A stretch of DNA of 33,598 nt from a virus. Below are positions 23,889-31,129 of this stretch, piece after piece (the first letter of the stretch is position 1; the number at the start of each line of letters is the position of its first letter). The stretch is from positions 1 through 33,598 of IMG/VR virus record IMGVR_UViG_3300045974_000168. One strand, written 5' to 3'. The translations under genes were made by a program, and so were the position numbers. Below the pieces are notes generated by a model, which had not been told where the DNA came from, did no database searches, and was given only the letters and a program-made list of their open reading frames with translations.

Positions 23889-24968
23889 TTACATGTCAAA
23901 TGCTTGCTGAGTTTCAGGCTCCCATGACTTGTCTGCTTGCTCCATGACATCTACTGATGACGTGTAACGACTTGGTTTTGGTTTCTGCTCTCTCTCGTTT
24001 GCAGGTGCTGGAACATAGACCTTGAATCCTTGATTCCATGTGCGAAATTGAAATGTGTCTTTATCAAAAAAGAGCGGATAGTCTTCCTCCTCTCCGAATT
24101 CTTTGTTTTTCTGTATCAAGACCATGCCGTCAGGCTTCTTGTTGCCTTCATCGACAGACTTCATCATTGTGTCGTACATCAGCCGGCGCTCTTCACCTAT
24201 GAGATTCGGATTCTCAATCTCTGCAGGGTTGAATTCTTGCCGTAGTGCGTTCATCAATTGCTTGAGGTTTGTCTGTTTCTTGCGATTGCGAAACACTGTC
24301 AGAACGTTTGCAGAGATGTCGCTGATTGCTGATGCCCCACGTCCATCGTACTTTGAAGGTGGTCTCAGATAGGCGGTCTCATCTGCTGGTTTCTTTGTAT
24401 GCACTACAAGGAATGTGATGGCCTGATTGTCGCGTGTCCAATCTGCGAGGGTCGTGATGAACTCTGCCTGTGCCGCGTGGTCGTCTTCTGAGATGCCACA
24501 CAGCGTCATGTTGTCAATCACAAAGACCATCGCCCCGCGTTTGCGCATCTCAGTCATTTTCTCGAACAGTATCTTGCGGTCAATCTTGCCGGTCTGCTTC
24601 CACAATCTGATTTTGTCTTTATAGTAGTCACAGACTGCGTCAACGTGTGCATGTGACAGCACCGGCTGACAGGCGGCGATTCTGCAGATATTGCGCATGG
24701 TCTTCTTTGCCACCACTTCAAGAGATGCGATAAAAGACCTGAGTCCCAGTTCAGACAAGTGCAGTATAAGTTGATTTAAGAAGAGCGTTTTCCCGTCTCC
24801 GTTGCGGCCCTGAACAATTGTCAGTTCACCTTCAATCAAGCGAAAGATTTCCTCGCTGTCGTGGATGAACATCGGGTATCCGGGAAGTGGGCGGTTTGGG
24901 TCGAAGAGTTCTTTGACTTCTTCACGAAGCATGTCGGGGGAGAGGATGTCGTCGTGTGCGTTTGCCAT
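23889..24968 (-). CDS. DnaB/Twinkle-type replicative helicase
   Basis: 359 aa. Walker A GRNGDGKT (residues 54-61), Walker B MVFVIDN (147-153), then FLVVHTKKP and a C-terminal GASAISDISANVLTVFRN, the order seen in RecA-fold hexameric helicases of the DnaB/T7 gp4 class. No primase zinc domain or DnaB N-terminal domain is present, so primase must come from the host. It follows the replisome organizer gene, which would load it. AAAAAGGAG upstream. Confidence 0.88.
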   Translation of the reverse strand: MANAHDDILSPDMLREEVKELFDPNRPLPGYPMFIHDSEEIFRLIEGELTIVQGRNGDGKTLFLNQLILHLSELGLRSFIASLEVVAKKTMRNICRIAACQPVLSHAHVDAVCDYYKDKIRLWKQTGKIDRKILFEKMTEMRKRGAMVFVIDNMTLCGISEDDHAAQAEFITTLADWTRDNQAITFLVVHTKKPADETAYLRPPSKYDGRGASAISDISANVLTVFRNRKKQTNLKQLMNALRQEFNPAEIENPNLIGEERRLMYDTMMKSVDEGNKKPDGMVLIQKNKEFGEEEDYPLFFDKDTFQFRTWNQGFKVYVPAPANEREQKPKPSRYTSSVDVMEQADKSWEPETQQAFDM

Positions 24969-25019
24969 GGTTGGGCTCCTTTTTGGTTGTTGGGTTGATG
25001 TTGGTTGTTTGCTGTCGTT

Positions 25020-25841
25020 TTAGAACGTGCTGTCATAGATTCCAGATACAGGTGCTGGTTTGGTAAATCCCTGCTGTTTGGTTGCTGTGCCGGCTGATGG
25101 CTTGCTGTTGTAGATTTCTTCTGAGAAGAACTTCGGCAGGTGTTTCGCGAATCCTTCCAGCCACTTCTTGTCATTTGCTTTAAAGTCATTAACCTTTGCA
25201 ACCAGACTGGAAGCAACTTCGTCAATATTGTCAGGTGTCAATCCCAAAACCTTAACCTTGGCTTTGAATGCTGAAAAGCCGGGAATCCATTCGTTCCTTG
25301 CCTCTTCCGGATATGCATCCCACACTTTATTAAAAACAAACTGCAGAGACTTGTTGTCGAGCTTGGCGGTCTTTTCGGCTTTTGGCTTTGATGTTTTGGA
25401 ATCTGCTTTTTCGTTTTCAAAAGCCGGTTTTGATTCTGATTCGTGTTGTTCCTTACCCTCTGCTTCCGCTTTGTTCTTCGCCCGATATGCTCTCTTGTAT
25501 CCTGCCTGCTTAGTGCGAAAATTCTGCAGACTGTCCAGACTCTGATGCTTCTCAAAGTTCTCAATTACCCAGAACCCGCCCTCCTGATAAACCATTCCGA
25601 GGTTCTCAAATTCAGTCAGTGCTCTTGTCACGAGTTCTGTTGACATATTCGTCTCAACTGCAAGCAGTGCCGGTGTCATTGGCTTGCCATTCCCCGACAT
25701 CTTCAAGACCGCTGATGCCCCCTCCATCGCGATACCGCAGAGCATGACGAAAAAAAGGACCATGCTGTCACCGTCCTGTAAATTCCTGAGAAGTTTGATT
25801 TTGATGTCGTTCCTCATTCCAGTGTCAATTTTTACCCACAT
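25020..25841 (-). CDS. Phage replisome organizer / DnaD-like replication initiator
   Basis: 273 aa from ATG 25841 (AAAGGGG upstream). The longer reading to 25901 runs through the promoter and is rejected. The N-terminus WVKIDTGMRNDIKIKLLRNL, then LAVETNMSTELVTRALTEF and ENLGMVYQEGGFWVIENF, ending NFEKHQS, is the winged-helix Rep-organizer domain that binds the phage origin. A long Lys/Glu linker and a second helical domain follow, like DnaD-type loaders. Shared-motif promoter sits upstream. Probably recruits the helicase encoded next. Confidence 0.85.
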   Translation of the reverse strand: MWVKIDTGMRNDIKIKLLRNLQDGDSMVLFFVMLCGIAMEGASAVLKMSGNGKPMTPALLAVETNMSTELVTRALTEFENLGMVYQEGGFWVIENFEKHQSLDSLQNFRTKQAGYKRAYRAKNKAEAEGKEQHESESKPAFENEKADSKTSKPKAEKTAKLDNKSLQFVFNKVWDAYPEEARNEWIPGFSAFKAKVKVLGLTPDNIDEVASSLVAKVNDFKANDKKWLEGFAKHLPKFFSEEIYNSKPSAGTATKQQGFTKPAPVSGIYDSTF

Positions 25842-25872
25842 ATTTTTCCCCTTTCTGTTTGTAAGTCTGACT

Positions 25873-25901
25873 ATGTTAGCCGCAGACTGTGTGCGTGTCA
25901 T
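25873..25901 (-). promoter_or_regulatory. Shared-motif promoter before replisome organizer
   Basis: ATGACA, spacer CGCACACAGTCTGCGGC (17), TAACAT. Begins one base after the stop of the preceding 101-aa gene. Transcript start would lie about 30 bases before ATG 25841. Confidence 0.8.
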
Positions 25902-26207
25902 TTATTCGTTGAACTGTCCGAATGTTTCATGTTCGTATGCTTCCATTTGACGGTGCAATTTGAACCACGTTCTGTCGAGTTCTGCGACAATTTCGTCCCG
26001 AGTCAGTCCGACTGATTCCAACTCAACCTCTCCGACATCGTGCATGAACAGCATTTTTTCGAGACGTATCGCTTGGATGATATCGACTGGACTGCAATCG
26101 CTGAATGCAATCTCTACTGATGCCGCCCACGCTTCGAAGAGTTCCAACCAGTCGCCGACCGTTTGCTTGACTCCGGGGATGTAATAGTTAATTGTTGTTA
26201 CCGACAT
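25902..26207 (-). CDS. Unknown early protein (101 aa)
   Basis: Helical, acidic (GDWLELFEAWAASVEIAF, EIVAELDRTWFKLHRQME). No family recognised. AAGGAGG before ATG; start overlaps the preceding 47-aa gene. Confidence 0.72.
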   Translation of the reverse strand: MSVTTINYYIPGVKQTVGDWLELFEAWAASVEIAFSDCSPVDIIQAIRLEKMLFMHDVGEVELESVGLTRDEIVAELDRTWFKLHRQMEAYEHETFGQFNE

Positions 26208-26341
26208 GTGCTGCCTCCTTGTGTGTTGTAGATATATTCAAGAATTTCGGTCAGTGTGTTAATATCTTGAAGAGTGAGGTCGATTGAGCAGTCGTTTATA
26301 ACTGCGACAAGACTATTGATGGCTTGTTCTTTTGTCATCAT
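26198..26341 (-). CDS. Small early protein (47 aa)
   Basis: MMTKEQAINSLVAVINDCSI... predicted two short helices, no motif. Its leader AAAGGAGAAACAAA is identical to that of the 55-aa gene upstream, and start and stop overlap both neighbours (ATGA in; 10 bases out). Too short for usual ORF cut-offs but well placed. Confidence 0.6.
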   Translation of the reverse strand: MMTKEQAINSLVAVINDCSIDLTLQDINTLTEILEYIYNTQGGSTCR

Positions 26342-26505
26342 TTTGTTTCTCCTTTAGCATTAATTGGAATAAGTCTTTTATAGCAACATGGACAGAGAGG
26401 AATAGATAAGTCGTTCATATGATTTGCCATGAAAGACTTAGATATATCACCCTTCCAACTGCATCTACTGCAAGACCACTTACTCGCTGATATTAATTTC
26501 ATCAT
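26338..26505 (-). CDS. Small zinc-ribbon protein (55 aa)
   Basis: CSRC and CPCC pairs separated by 27 residues form a likely zinc ribbon. AAAAAGGAG upstream of two adjacent ATGs (26505 chosen). Overlaps the next gene by ATGA. Function unknown. Confidence 0.65.
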   Translation of the reverse strand: MMKLISASKWSCSRCSWKGDISKSFMANHMNDLSIPLCPCCYKRLIPINAKGETK

Positions 26506-26523
26506 TTTGTTTCTCCTTTTTAG

Positions 26524-26823
26524 TTACCAGTTTTTGATGGTCTCTTCCAGACCGTGAAAGTTGGTATACGTTTTTTCATGGGATGCTTTGAGTTCTCCAG
26601 TCGAGTGCTTGACGCAGAGTATTCGTGCATCATCAAACAGTGCCGCTTGTTCAATCAGTCTCCACCCCTTGCTGTCTGCCACATACGCAAAGTATCCACC
26701 ACCAACTGCTGACTTCATAAGTCGATACGAGACGCGTTTGCCATCAGCACCGGGGATGCCGCCATGATACAGTGTGTCGGTTGTCTTTCTGAACTTCGGC
26801 AGGTCCTCGTTAAGGTCGCTCAT
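26524..26823 (-). CDS. Unknown early protein (99 aa)
   Basis: Beta-rich (GKRVSYRLMKSAVGGGYFAY, GWRLIEQAALF). No recognised family. Start overlaps the preceding stop by ATGA. Confidence 0.7.
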   Translation of the reverse strand: MSDLNEDLPKFRKTTDTLYHGGIPGADGKRVSYRLMKSAVGGGYFAYVADSKGWRLIEQAALFDDARILCVKHSTGELKASHEKTYTNFHGLEETIKNW

Positions 26824-27023
26824 GCCCCCACCCCCGCATTGCGCTGATAAGCTGCAGAGAAGCGCTTGCCGAAGAGTTCGTCTGCAGCGTAGTAGTCAAG
26901 GTCACCAAATGCATCAGCGCAGGACTTGCAGATGTCGTGCTTTTCCGTTGCGTGGTCGAATGCGATGCCGGTTGCTTGCTCTCCGCAGTTCTCGCATGTT
27001 GTTGTCATGATAAGATGTGCCAT
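26820..27023 (-). CDS. Small zinc-finger protein (67 aa)
   Basis: CENCGEQA near the N-terminus and CKSCADAFG form a CxxC...CxxC knuckle, with His residues between. AAGGAGAG leader is nearly the same as that of the 74-aa gene at 27776. Function unknown. Confidence 0.75.
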   Translation of the reverse strand: MAHLIMTTTCENCGEQATGIAFDHATEKHDICKSCADAFGDLDYYAADELFGKRFSAAYQRNAGVGA

Positions 27024-27050
27024 GGTGTCTCTCCTTGTGGTTGATGTTGG

Positions 27051-27266
27051 TTAGTATCCGAAGACCTGCTTTTCTGATTGCCTGTATTTTTCTTTACGCC
27101 GCTTGTGGTTCAAGATGTTTGTATGACCGTTGTGCCAGCAGTTGCAGAACACACACCAGAACTCTTTGATGTTCTTGTGACCCGTCTGTGCCCTGCTCCA
27201 CCTTGCCGCCCCCTGTGCTTGCTTCTTGCTTTCGTACTGCACCTTTCCAGTGATGCACCCAGACAT
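27051..27266 (-). CDS. Small Cys/His phage protein (71 aa)
   Basis: Starts at ATG 27266, one base after the preceding TGA region with AAGGGGG upstream; the long reading to 27428 overlaps the previous gene and is rejected. EFWCVFCNCWHNGH is the zinc-binding type 'C..C..WH.gH' motif common in small phage proteins. Very basic C-terminus (NHKRRKEKYRQSEKQ). Confidence 0.7.
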   Translation of the reverse strand: MSGCITGKVQYESKKQAQGAARWSRAQTGHKNIKEFWCVFCNCWHNGHTNILNHKRRKEKYRQSEKQVFGY

Positions 27267-27267
27267 G

Positions 27268-27525
27268 TCAGACCCCCTTGCCGAAGATGTTGCTGACCAC
27301 CACTGCCATCTCTGCAGACATATTTGAATCGAGAAACGTTGCTTTTTCCACTGCCGACATGAAGCGCTGACCAACTTTGCCATTCGGGAACTCTCTGCAG
27401 TATGCGATGCCGTTGCGACGTGGTGCATCGAAGCGGTCGACCAAAGTTCCGTGGTCTGTGTAGACAGATACTCGTGAGGATTTGATTCCGTTTTTGGCGT
27501 TGCCTGTTGTATTTGTGATTCGCAT
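27268..27525 (-). CDS. Unknown early protein (85 aa)
   Basis: MRITNTTGNAKNGIKSSRVS..., no recognised domain. AAAGGGG before ATG; the next gene starts right at its stop. Position in the promoter-proximal part of the early operon suggests a takeover or regulatory role. Confidence 0.68.
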   Translation of the reverse strand: MRITNTTGNAKNGIKSSRVSVYTDHGTLVDRFDAPRRNGIAYCREFPNGKVGQRFMSAVEKATFLDSNMSAEMAVVVSNIFGKGV

Positions 27526-27551
27526 ATTCGACCCCTTTCATTTTTGGTTGA

Positions 27552-27776
27552 TTAGATTGCGTCCTCGATTTCGTAGCAGACAAACTGACCATCGCGCAGA
27601 TTGCCCTTGAATTTGTTGCGGTAGTAGTTGCAGTCATTCCTGAGCATCTCGACAGTGTATTCGTCCCAGATTGTAATGATTCGTCTCTGCAGCACTTCGA
27701 GCATTTCATCGTCTTTGTCGTACAGGCAGATGAGCACAGTGTCCTGGGTCTGCTCAACGTTCTCGGTGTTTTCCAT
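27552..27776 (-). CDS. Unknown early protein (74 aa)
   Basis: Acidic (IWDEYTVEMLRNDCNYYRNK), no motif. AAAGGAGAG before ATG. First coding gene after the non-coding stretch 27777-27966. Confidence 0.7.
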   Translation of the reverse strand: MENTENVEQTQDTVLICLYDKDDEMLEVLQRRIITIWDEYTVEMLRNDCNYYRNKFKGNLRDGQFVCYEIEDAI

Positions 27777-27966
27777 GGTATCTCTCCTTTGTGGTTGCTA
27801 TTGGTTGACAGATATACTTCGCTTCATCCCTTCCGTTTGTGCCTTTCCTGAGTCTTCTCGCTCCGCTTCTAACGTTTGCTCACTCAGTAGGATGGTTTAC
27901 AACCCGACCCCGTTATGACCCACCATCTAGTGGATGTCCTGCGCTTCCTCCTTTTCTGTGTTTATT
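27777..27966. other. 190-base gene-free segment in early operon
   Basis: No ORF longer than ten codons with a ribosome site. GC-rich for the region. The minus strand has several short pairings (CATC/GATG, GGTT/AACC), but I could not fit a tRNA or a known RNA. Begins with TAGAATAAACACA, the -10 trailing sequence of the shared promoters, overlapping the stop of the upstream gene, but no good -35 at 17 bases. Confidence 0.5.
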
Positions 27967-28332
27967 CTAGTTCGATTCTGTGACTGCGATATGGTCTAAA
28001 ATTTCAAGGTCATGCGCTTCTGAGTAGTTGCGGACTGGAACCTTGCTGATTGGAGTAATGGTGTGAGAGATTAACTGAATCTCTCTGCGAGTTAGAATCT
28101 TGACCGGCCCTGACAGTTTCATTGTCTGAATGACATGGTCAGTCTTGAGGATGTGCTCAATGTGATTGTCACCGATTCTGTTGTTGTGCTCTAACTCTTC
28201 CATTAATTTCTCCATCGTATTATTCCATGTTTCGGTTTGTGTCTTCCTACTTTTTGACCAGTGTTTGAGAATATTGATTCTGGCTTCGACTGAATACGTA
28301 TCTGGATTCAATCTCTCGTGTTGCAAAACCAT
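27967..28332 (-). CDS. First gene of early operon, unknown (121 aa)
   Basis: Mixed charged, helical (IEHILKTDHVIQTMKLS); no recognised family. GGGAGG before ATG. It is the first gene after the early promoter and so probably among the first expressed on infection. A regulatory role (antirepressor or Cro-like) is possible but no HTH was identified. Confidence 0.72.
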   Translation of the reverse strand: MVLQHERLNPDTYSVEARINILKHWSKSRKTQTETWNNTMEKLMEELEHNNRIGDNHIEHILKTDHVIQTMKLSGPVKILTRREIQLISHTITPISKVPVRNYSEAHDLEILDHIAVTESN

Positions 28333-28381
28333 TGTCGCCTCCCTTCACCGTTTTTTTTATTTCTTCATTCTTGATGTTTTA

Positions 28382-28410
28382 GTTATACCCCTTCACTAAG
28401 AGGTTGTCAA
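28382..28410 (-). promoter_or_regulatory. Early leftward promoter
   Basis: TTGACA, 17 bases, TATAAC. Near-perfect sigma70 site driving the early operon. It lacks the CGCACACA spacer element found in the other six. Confidence 0.9.
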
Positions 28411-28507
28411 TAACTTTTTTTCAACAAAATCGCATAGTTATCCGTTTGGTATCCCTTAAGCATTGCAAATATTGACGTTAGATATCGAAAAAAAATATTA
28501 TTCTGTG

Positions 28508-28536
28508 TTTACAATACACATAAAGTTTGATATAAT
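28508..28536 (+). promoter_or_regulatory. Regulator (lysogeny) promoter
   Basis: TTTACA, 17 bases, TATAAT, 54 bases before the regulator start and divergent from the early promoter. Confidence 0.9.
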
Positions 28537-28557
28537 TCATACCAGAAAGTGTGAATT
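28534..28557. promoter_or_regulatory. Palindromic operator over the regulator promoter
   Basis: AATTCATAC-cagaaa-GTGTGAATT: 8 of 9 arm positions match. It begins inside the -10 box and covers the start site, so binding would shut the regulator promoter, consistent with autoregulation. Confidence 0.6.
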
Positions 28558-28589
28558 GAAATATTTATTTCATTTTTTTAGGAGGTTTT

Positions 28590-29102
28590 ATGACAAGAAT
28601 CGATGCACAGAGAGAAATTGTGAAAGGTATCAAAGACCGAATCACTGAAAAAGGTTTTTCAGATGTTGCGCAGTTCTGCCGGATGTCGGGCCTTAAGAAT
28701 CACATATCGTTCGAGACTGCTCGTAGATGCTTGAATGATGTCGACCGGCCAGTTGCGCCCCTGACCCTCGCAGTTGTCATGAGACACCTTGACTATCCAG
28801 TCTCAGAGATACGGTCAGCAATGATTGCTGTCGGAGATACTGTGTTCGCGTATATGATGGAAGATAGTGCAGAACCAATGCCCATGCAAGACGCTGGACT
28901 GCTTGCTGCTGTGCAATGCATAGGGCAGATACACAACACTATATATAATGACCTGGCAGTGGTTCTCGAAGTGATGGCTGGGATGGTTGGGGTTGATGTG
29001 TCGGCTCATATATCAAAGATGAAGAAAGTCGGCAGGGCTCGGATATTGAAGAGTCAAACGGTGGCTGAGGAAAAAGTTCGGCAATTACAGATGGAAACAT
29101 AA
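28590..29102 (+). CDS. Putative lysogeny regulator (repressor-like)
   Basis: 170 aa, one of only two large plus-strand genes. AGGAGG is 4 bases before the ATG. The N-terminal ~75 residues (DVAQFCRMSGLKN, SFETARRCLNDVDRPVAP, LTLAVVMRHLDY) read like a helix-turn-helix domain of an atypical kind. There is no LexA/CI-type S24 peptidase: the C-terminal half is a helical region (QIHNTIYNDLAVVLEVMAGM) followed by a charged tail, so induction would not be by RecA-mediated self-cleavage. Position opposite the early operon and next to int makes it the repressor candidate. No close family identified. Confidence 0.65.
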   Translation: MTRIDAQREIVKGIKDRITEKGFSDVAQFCRMSGLKNHISFETARRCLNDVDRPVAPLTLAVVMRHLDYPVSEIRSAMIAVGDTVFAYMMEDSAEPMPMQDAGLLAAVQCIGQIHNTIYNDLAVVLEVMAGMVGVDVSAHISKMKKVGRARILKSQTVAEEKVRQLQMET

Positions 29103-29221
29103 ACTATTGACAGCTAAAAATTCTTGTGTCATGTTGTTGAAGTTATACCAAAAAAGAGTCATTAAGTGTCACAACGCCACTATCTGTGGCACTATCCATT
29201 GCATTTTCTTTGTTTCAGTAC

Positions 29222-29261
29222 TTGCAATGCTTAAACCGTGCCAATTTTATACCACGTGGTA
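29222..29261. other. Possible recombinase/regulator arm sites upstream of attP
   Basis: TTGCAATGCTTAA at 29222-29234 is the exact inverted copy of 28456-28468 on the other side of the regulator gene. A perfect 12-bp palindrome TACCACGTGGTA lies at 29250-29261. Slightly upstream (about 29187-29207) are direct repeats of CACTATC. Confidence 0.4.
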
Positions 29262-29306
29262 CATTTCAATTAGTTAGGTTAATAGTTACAAGTGTTTATA
29301 TAGTAA

Positions 29307-29380
29307 AGGTCCCCTCCCTGTTTCGCCCACCATATTCAAAAAAGCCTTCTAAGTCTTCGGATTCATTAGGCTTTTTTGTT
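29307..29380 (+). other. attP candidate: tRNA 3'-end-like core plus terminator
   Basis: GTTTCGCCCACCA (29320-29332) looks like the acceptor strand, discriminator and CCA of a tRNA. It is followed after a few bases by an intrinsic terminator. No complete tRNA is present. This is the usual form of an attP that restores the end of a host tRNA gene on integration, and it lies just before the integrase. Confidence 0.7.
29338..29377. terminator. Bidirectional terminator within attP
   Basis: AAAAAAGCCT and AGGCTTTTTT form a 10-bp stem around a region with a CTTCGG tetraloop. T-runs occur on both strands. Insulates int from the regulator transcript and probably comes from the host tRNA terminator. 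Confidence 0.88.
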
Positions 29381-29385
29381 TTCTC

Positions 29386-29414
29386 TTCACACTTCTTGGT
29401 ATCTATGGTACAAT
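29386..29414 (+). promoter_or_regulatory. Integrase promoter
   Basis: TTCACA, 17 bases, TACAAT; predicted start about 30 bases before the integrase ATG 29451. Confidence 0.75.
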
Positions 29415-29450
29415 GAATTGCACTTTAGGAAATTACCAAGAGGTATACTT

Positions 29451-30692
29451 ATGACAAAAGAGCATCCATTTTTGGAATTACGTGGCAAAATTTATTACTA
29501 CAGGAAAAGAGTGCCCATTGACCTGATTAAATATTTTCACAAAGACAGGTTGATTATATCTTTGAGGACTTCGAAATTCCACCTTGCAACAAAGGGAGTG
29601 AGTTTCTGGGAAGATAAGACCGAGCGTGTTTTTGCGCGGCTTAGATATGGACACTTGAGCGAACTTGATATTGCAACTCAAACTGCAGAACTGGTTCCAG
29701 AAATTAAATCAAAAAGGAAGGCCACCTTGAAACTATCGGACGCATGGGACAGATTCCAAGCCAAAAAAGGAACCAGTTGGGCACCAAAGACTGAGCAGGA
29801 GTATGGTTTTTCAAAGAGAATCTGCCTTGAGTTCTTTAAAGATTCCGACGTCAGGTCTATAAATATTGACCGGTGTTACGAATACCAGTCGTTCCTGTGT
29901 GCTCTTCCACGACGTGGAAAGGGCAACGCAGGTCTGATTGACAGCAAGACTGTCAGCAAGCACCTCAGTCGATTCAGGTCTGTCATGTCTCTGGCTATGG
30001 CGGGAGGTGCCATATCTGTGAATCCGATGGCAGTCGTCACTCAAGAGCAATCAGAAGATTCAGAAGCACCACGCATTCCATACACTAATGAAGAGATACA
30101 GTTGATTATCGAACTCGTCAAAAAGCAAGACGTGGAAAAATATCCCTCGCGCTTCTGGGTTCCAATCCTTGCGATGTATTCAGGTTGTAGGAAGGGGGAA
30201 CTGTGCCAGATGTACCCCGACAATCTTATCGAAGTCGATGGTGTTAAATGTATGAGGATAACAAACGAAAGACCTGACCAGCGCGTCAAAAACAGCGCTG
30301 CAAAACGTATCGTGCCAATGCATAGGATTCTGGTCGACATGGGGTTCTGGGACTGGGCAAAAGCAAGACCGGCTGATACAAGGATATTCACAGACCTTGC
30401 ACAGGCGAGAGACGGCTACGGCCATTCGTTCAAGTGGTTCTCTACTGCAACCAGAAAACTGGTCCCAGACGAAAGAAAGACTCTACATTCATTCCGGCAT
30501 GGTGTTTCAACAATGCTGATGGAATTGAATTTCAATTCCGTGTGGCGTGCTGACTTGCTGGGACACACTCGGCCCGGGAACCTAGAAACAGATGCAACGT
30601 ACACACACAAAACAAAGACCGAAACACTTAAGCCGATGGTCGACGCAATAACTTACGGTGAAATTGACGCAATAATATTGCAAAAAGTGTAA
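29451..30692 (+). CDS. int: Tyrosine integrase
   Basis: 413 aa site-specific recombinase. N-terminal YYYRKRVP...SLRTSK (residues 15-41) resembles the short arm-type domain of proteobacterial-type phage integrases. A core-binding region follows (about 95-200), then the catalytic domain with R247 (SGCRKGEL), a Lys at 280 or 285, H346-xx-R349 (LHSFRH), H372 (LLGHT) and nucleophile Y384 (ATYTHK). All six catalytic positions are present. ATG 29451 has AAGAGGT upstream; the ATG at 29376 lies inside the attP/promoter and is rejected. Directly follows attP, so integration cuts next to its promoter side. Confidence 0.95.
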   Translation: MTKEHPFLELRGKIYYYRKRVPIDLIKYFHKDRLIISLRTSKFHLATKGVSFWEDKTERVFARLRYGHLSELDIATQTAELVPEIKSKRKATLKLSDAWDRFQAKKGTSWAPKTEQEYGFSKRICLEFFKDSDVRSINIDRCYEYQSFLCALPRRGKGNAGLIDSKTVSKHLSRFRSVMSLAMAGGAISVNPMAVVTQEQSEDSEAPRIPYTNEEIQLIIELVKKQDVEKYPSRFWVPILAMYSGCRKGELCQMYPDNLIEVDGVKCMRITNERPDQRVKNSAAKRIVPMHRILVDMGFWDWAKARPADTRIFTDLAQARDGYGHSFKWFSTATRKLVPDERKTLHSFRHGVSTMLMELNFNSVWRADLLGHTRPGNLETDATYTHKTKTETLKPMVDAITYGEIDAIILQKV

Positions 30693-30699
30693 AGTTTTC

Positions 30700-30728
30700 T
30701 TGACTTAACTTGCTGTTTTTGCTATAAT
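30700..30728 (+). promoter_or_regulatory. Strong plus-strand promoter after integrase
   Basis: TTGACT, 17 bases, perfect TATAAT, eight bases after the int stop. Transcript would be antisense to the 55-aa gene at 30745-30912; no good plus-strand ORF lies directly behind it. Confidence 0.82.
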
Positions 30729-30744
30729 TATTACACGTTATGAG

Positions 30745-30912
30745 TTAAAAGTCTAGCTCAATATCGTGGCCTAATATCTCCAGCATTTGGTTAGTGCAGA
30801 GAGGGTGTGTCCAATATCCCGTTAAATTGGAAGAGTACGGGTCAAGGGTGTCGACAATCATGTCACAGACTGGACATTTTTCCCACCTTGAGAAGTCTAT
30901 TTTTTGGCCCAT
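30745..30912 (-). CDS. Small zinc-knuckle protein (55 aa)
   Basis: KCPVCDMIVDTL then THPLCTNQM: a likely metal site. CAGGGGG lies before the ATG. Convergent with int, and covered by an opposing strong promoter, so its expression may be controlled by antisense transcription. Not in any larger ORF. Function unknown. Confidence 0.6.
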   Translation of the reverse strand: MGQKIDFSRWEKCPVCDMIVDTLDPYSSNLTGYWTHPLCTNQMLEILGHDIELDF

Positions 30913-31059
30913 TTTTGCCCCCTGTTTAGATTACTCAGTTATTTTACACAGTGAGTAGATATTATACACGGTTTTGTTGATTTTAGAGTATAATATTTTT
31001 GAAAAAGGTGGCTCACTACAGCGTAAGAAATAATAGCTTATTATATCTGACTCAGAAAA

Positions 31060-31088
31060 TTGTACCAAGTTATACCAACAATCATAAT
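31060..31088 (+). promoter_or_regulatory. Plus-strand promoter before small membrane ORF
   Basis: TTGTAC, 17 bases, CATAAT. The spacer contains GTTATACCAA, a decamer also found at 29144-29153. Confidence 0.6.
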
Positions 31089-31129
31089 ATAAAGAGTTCC
31101 TCTTCTGGGTACTTTTAAACGGGAGAATC

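Noticed and set aside
25842-25901. Longer N-terminus of the replisome organizer
   Set aside because: These codons coincide with a conserved promoter; ATG 25841 has the ribosome site and the family N-terminus.
29307-29332. Complete tRNA gene at the CCA-like sequence
   Set aside because: Only an acceptor-like 3' strand with CCA is present; no D, anticodon or T arm can be folded upstream.
29376-29450. Upstream start of the integrase
   Set aside because: The stretch is attP terminator plus promoter; ATG 29451 has the ribosome site.
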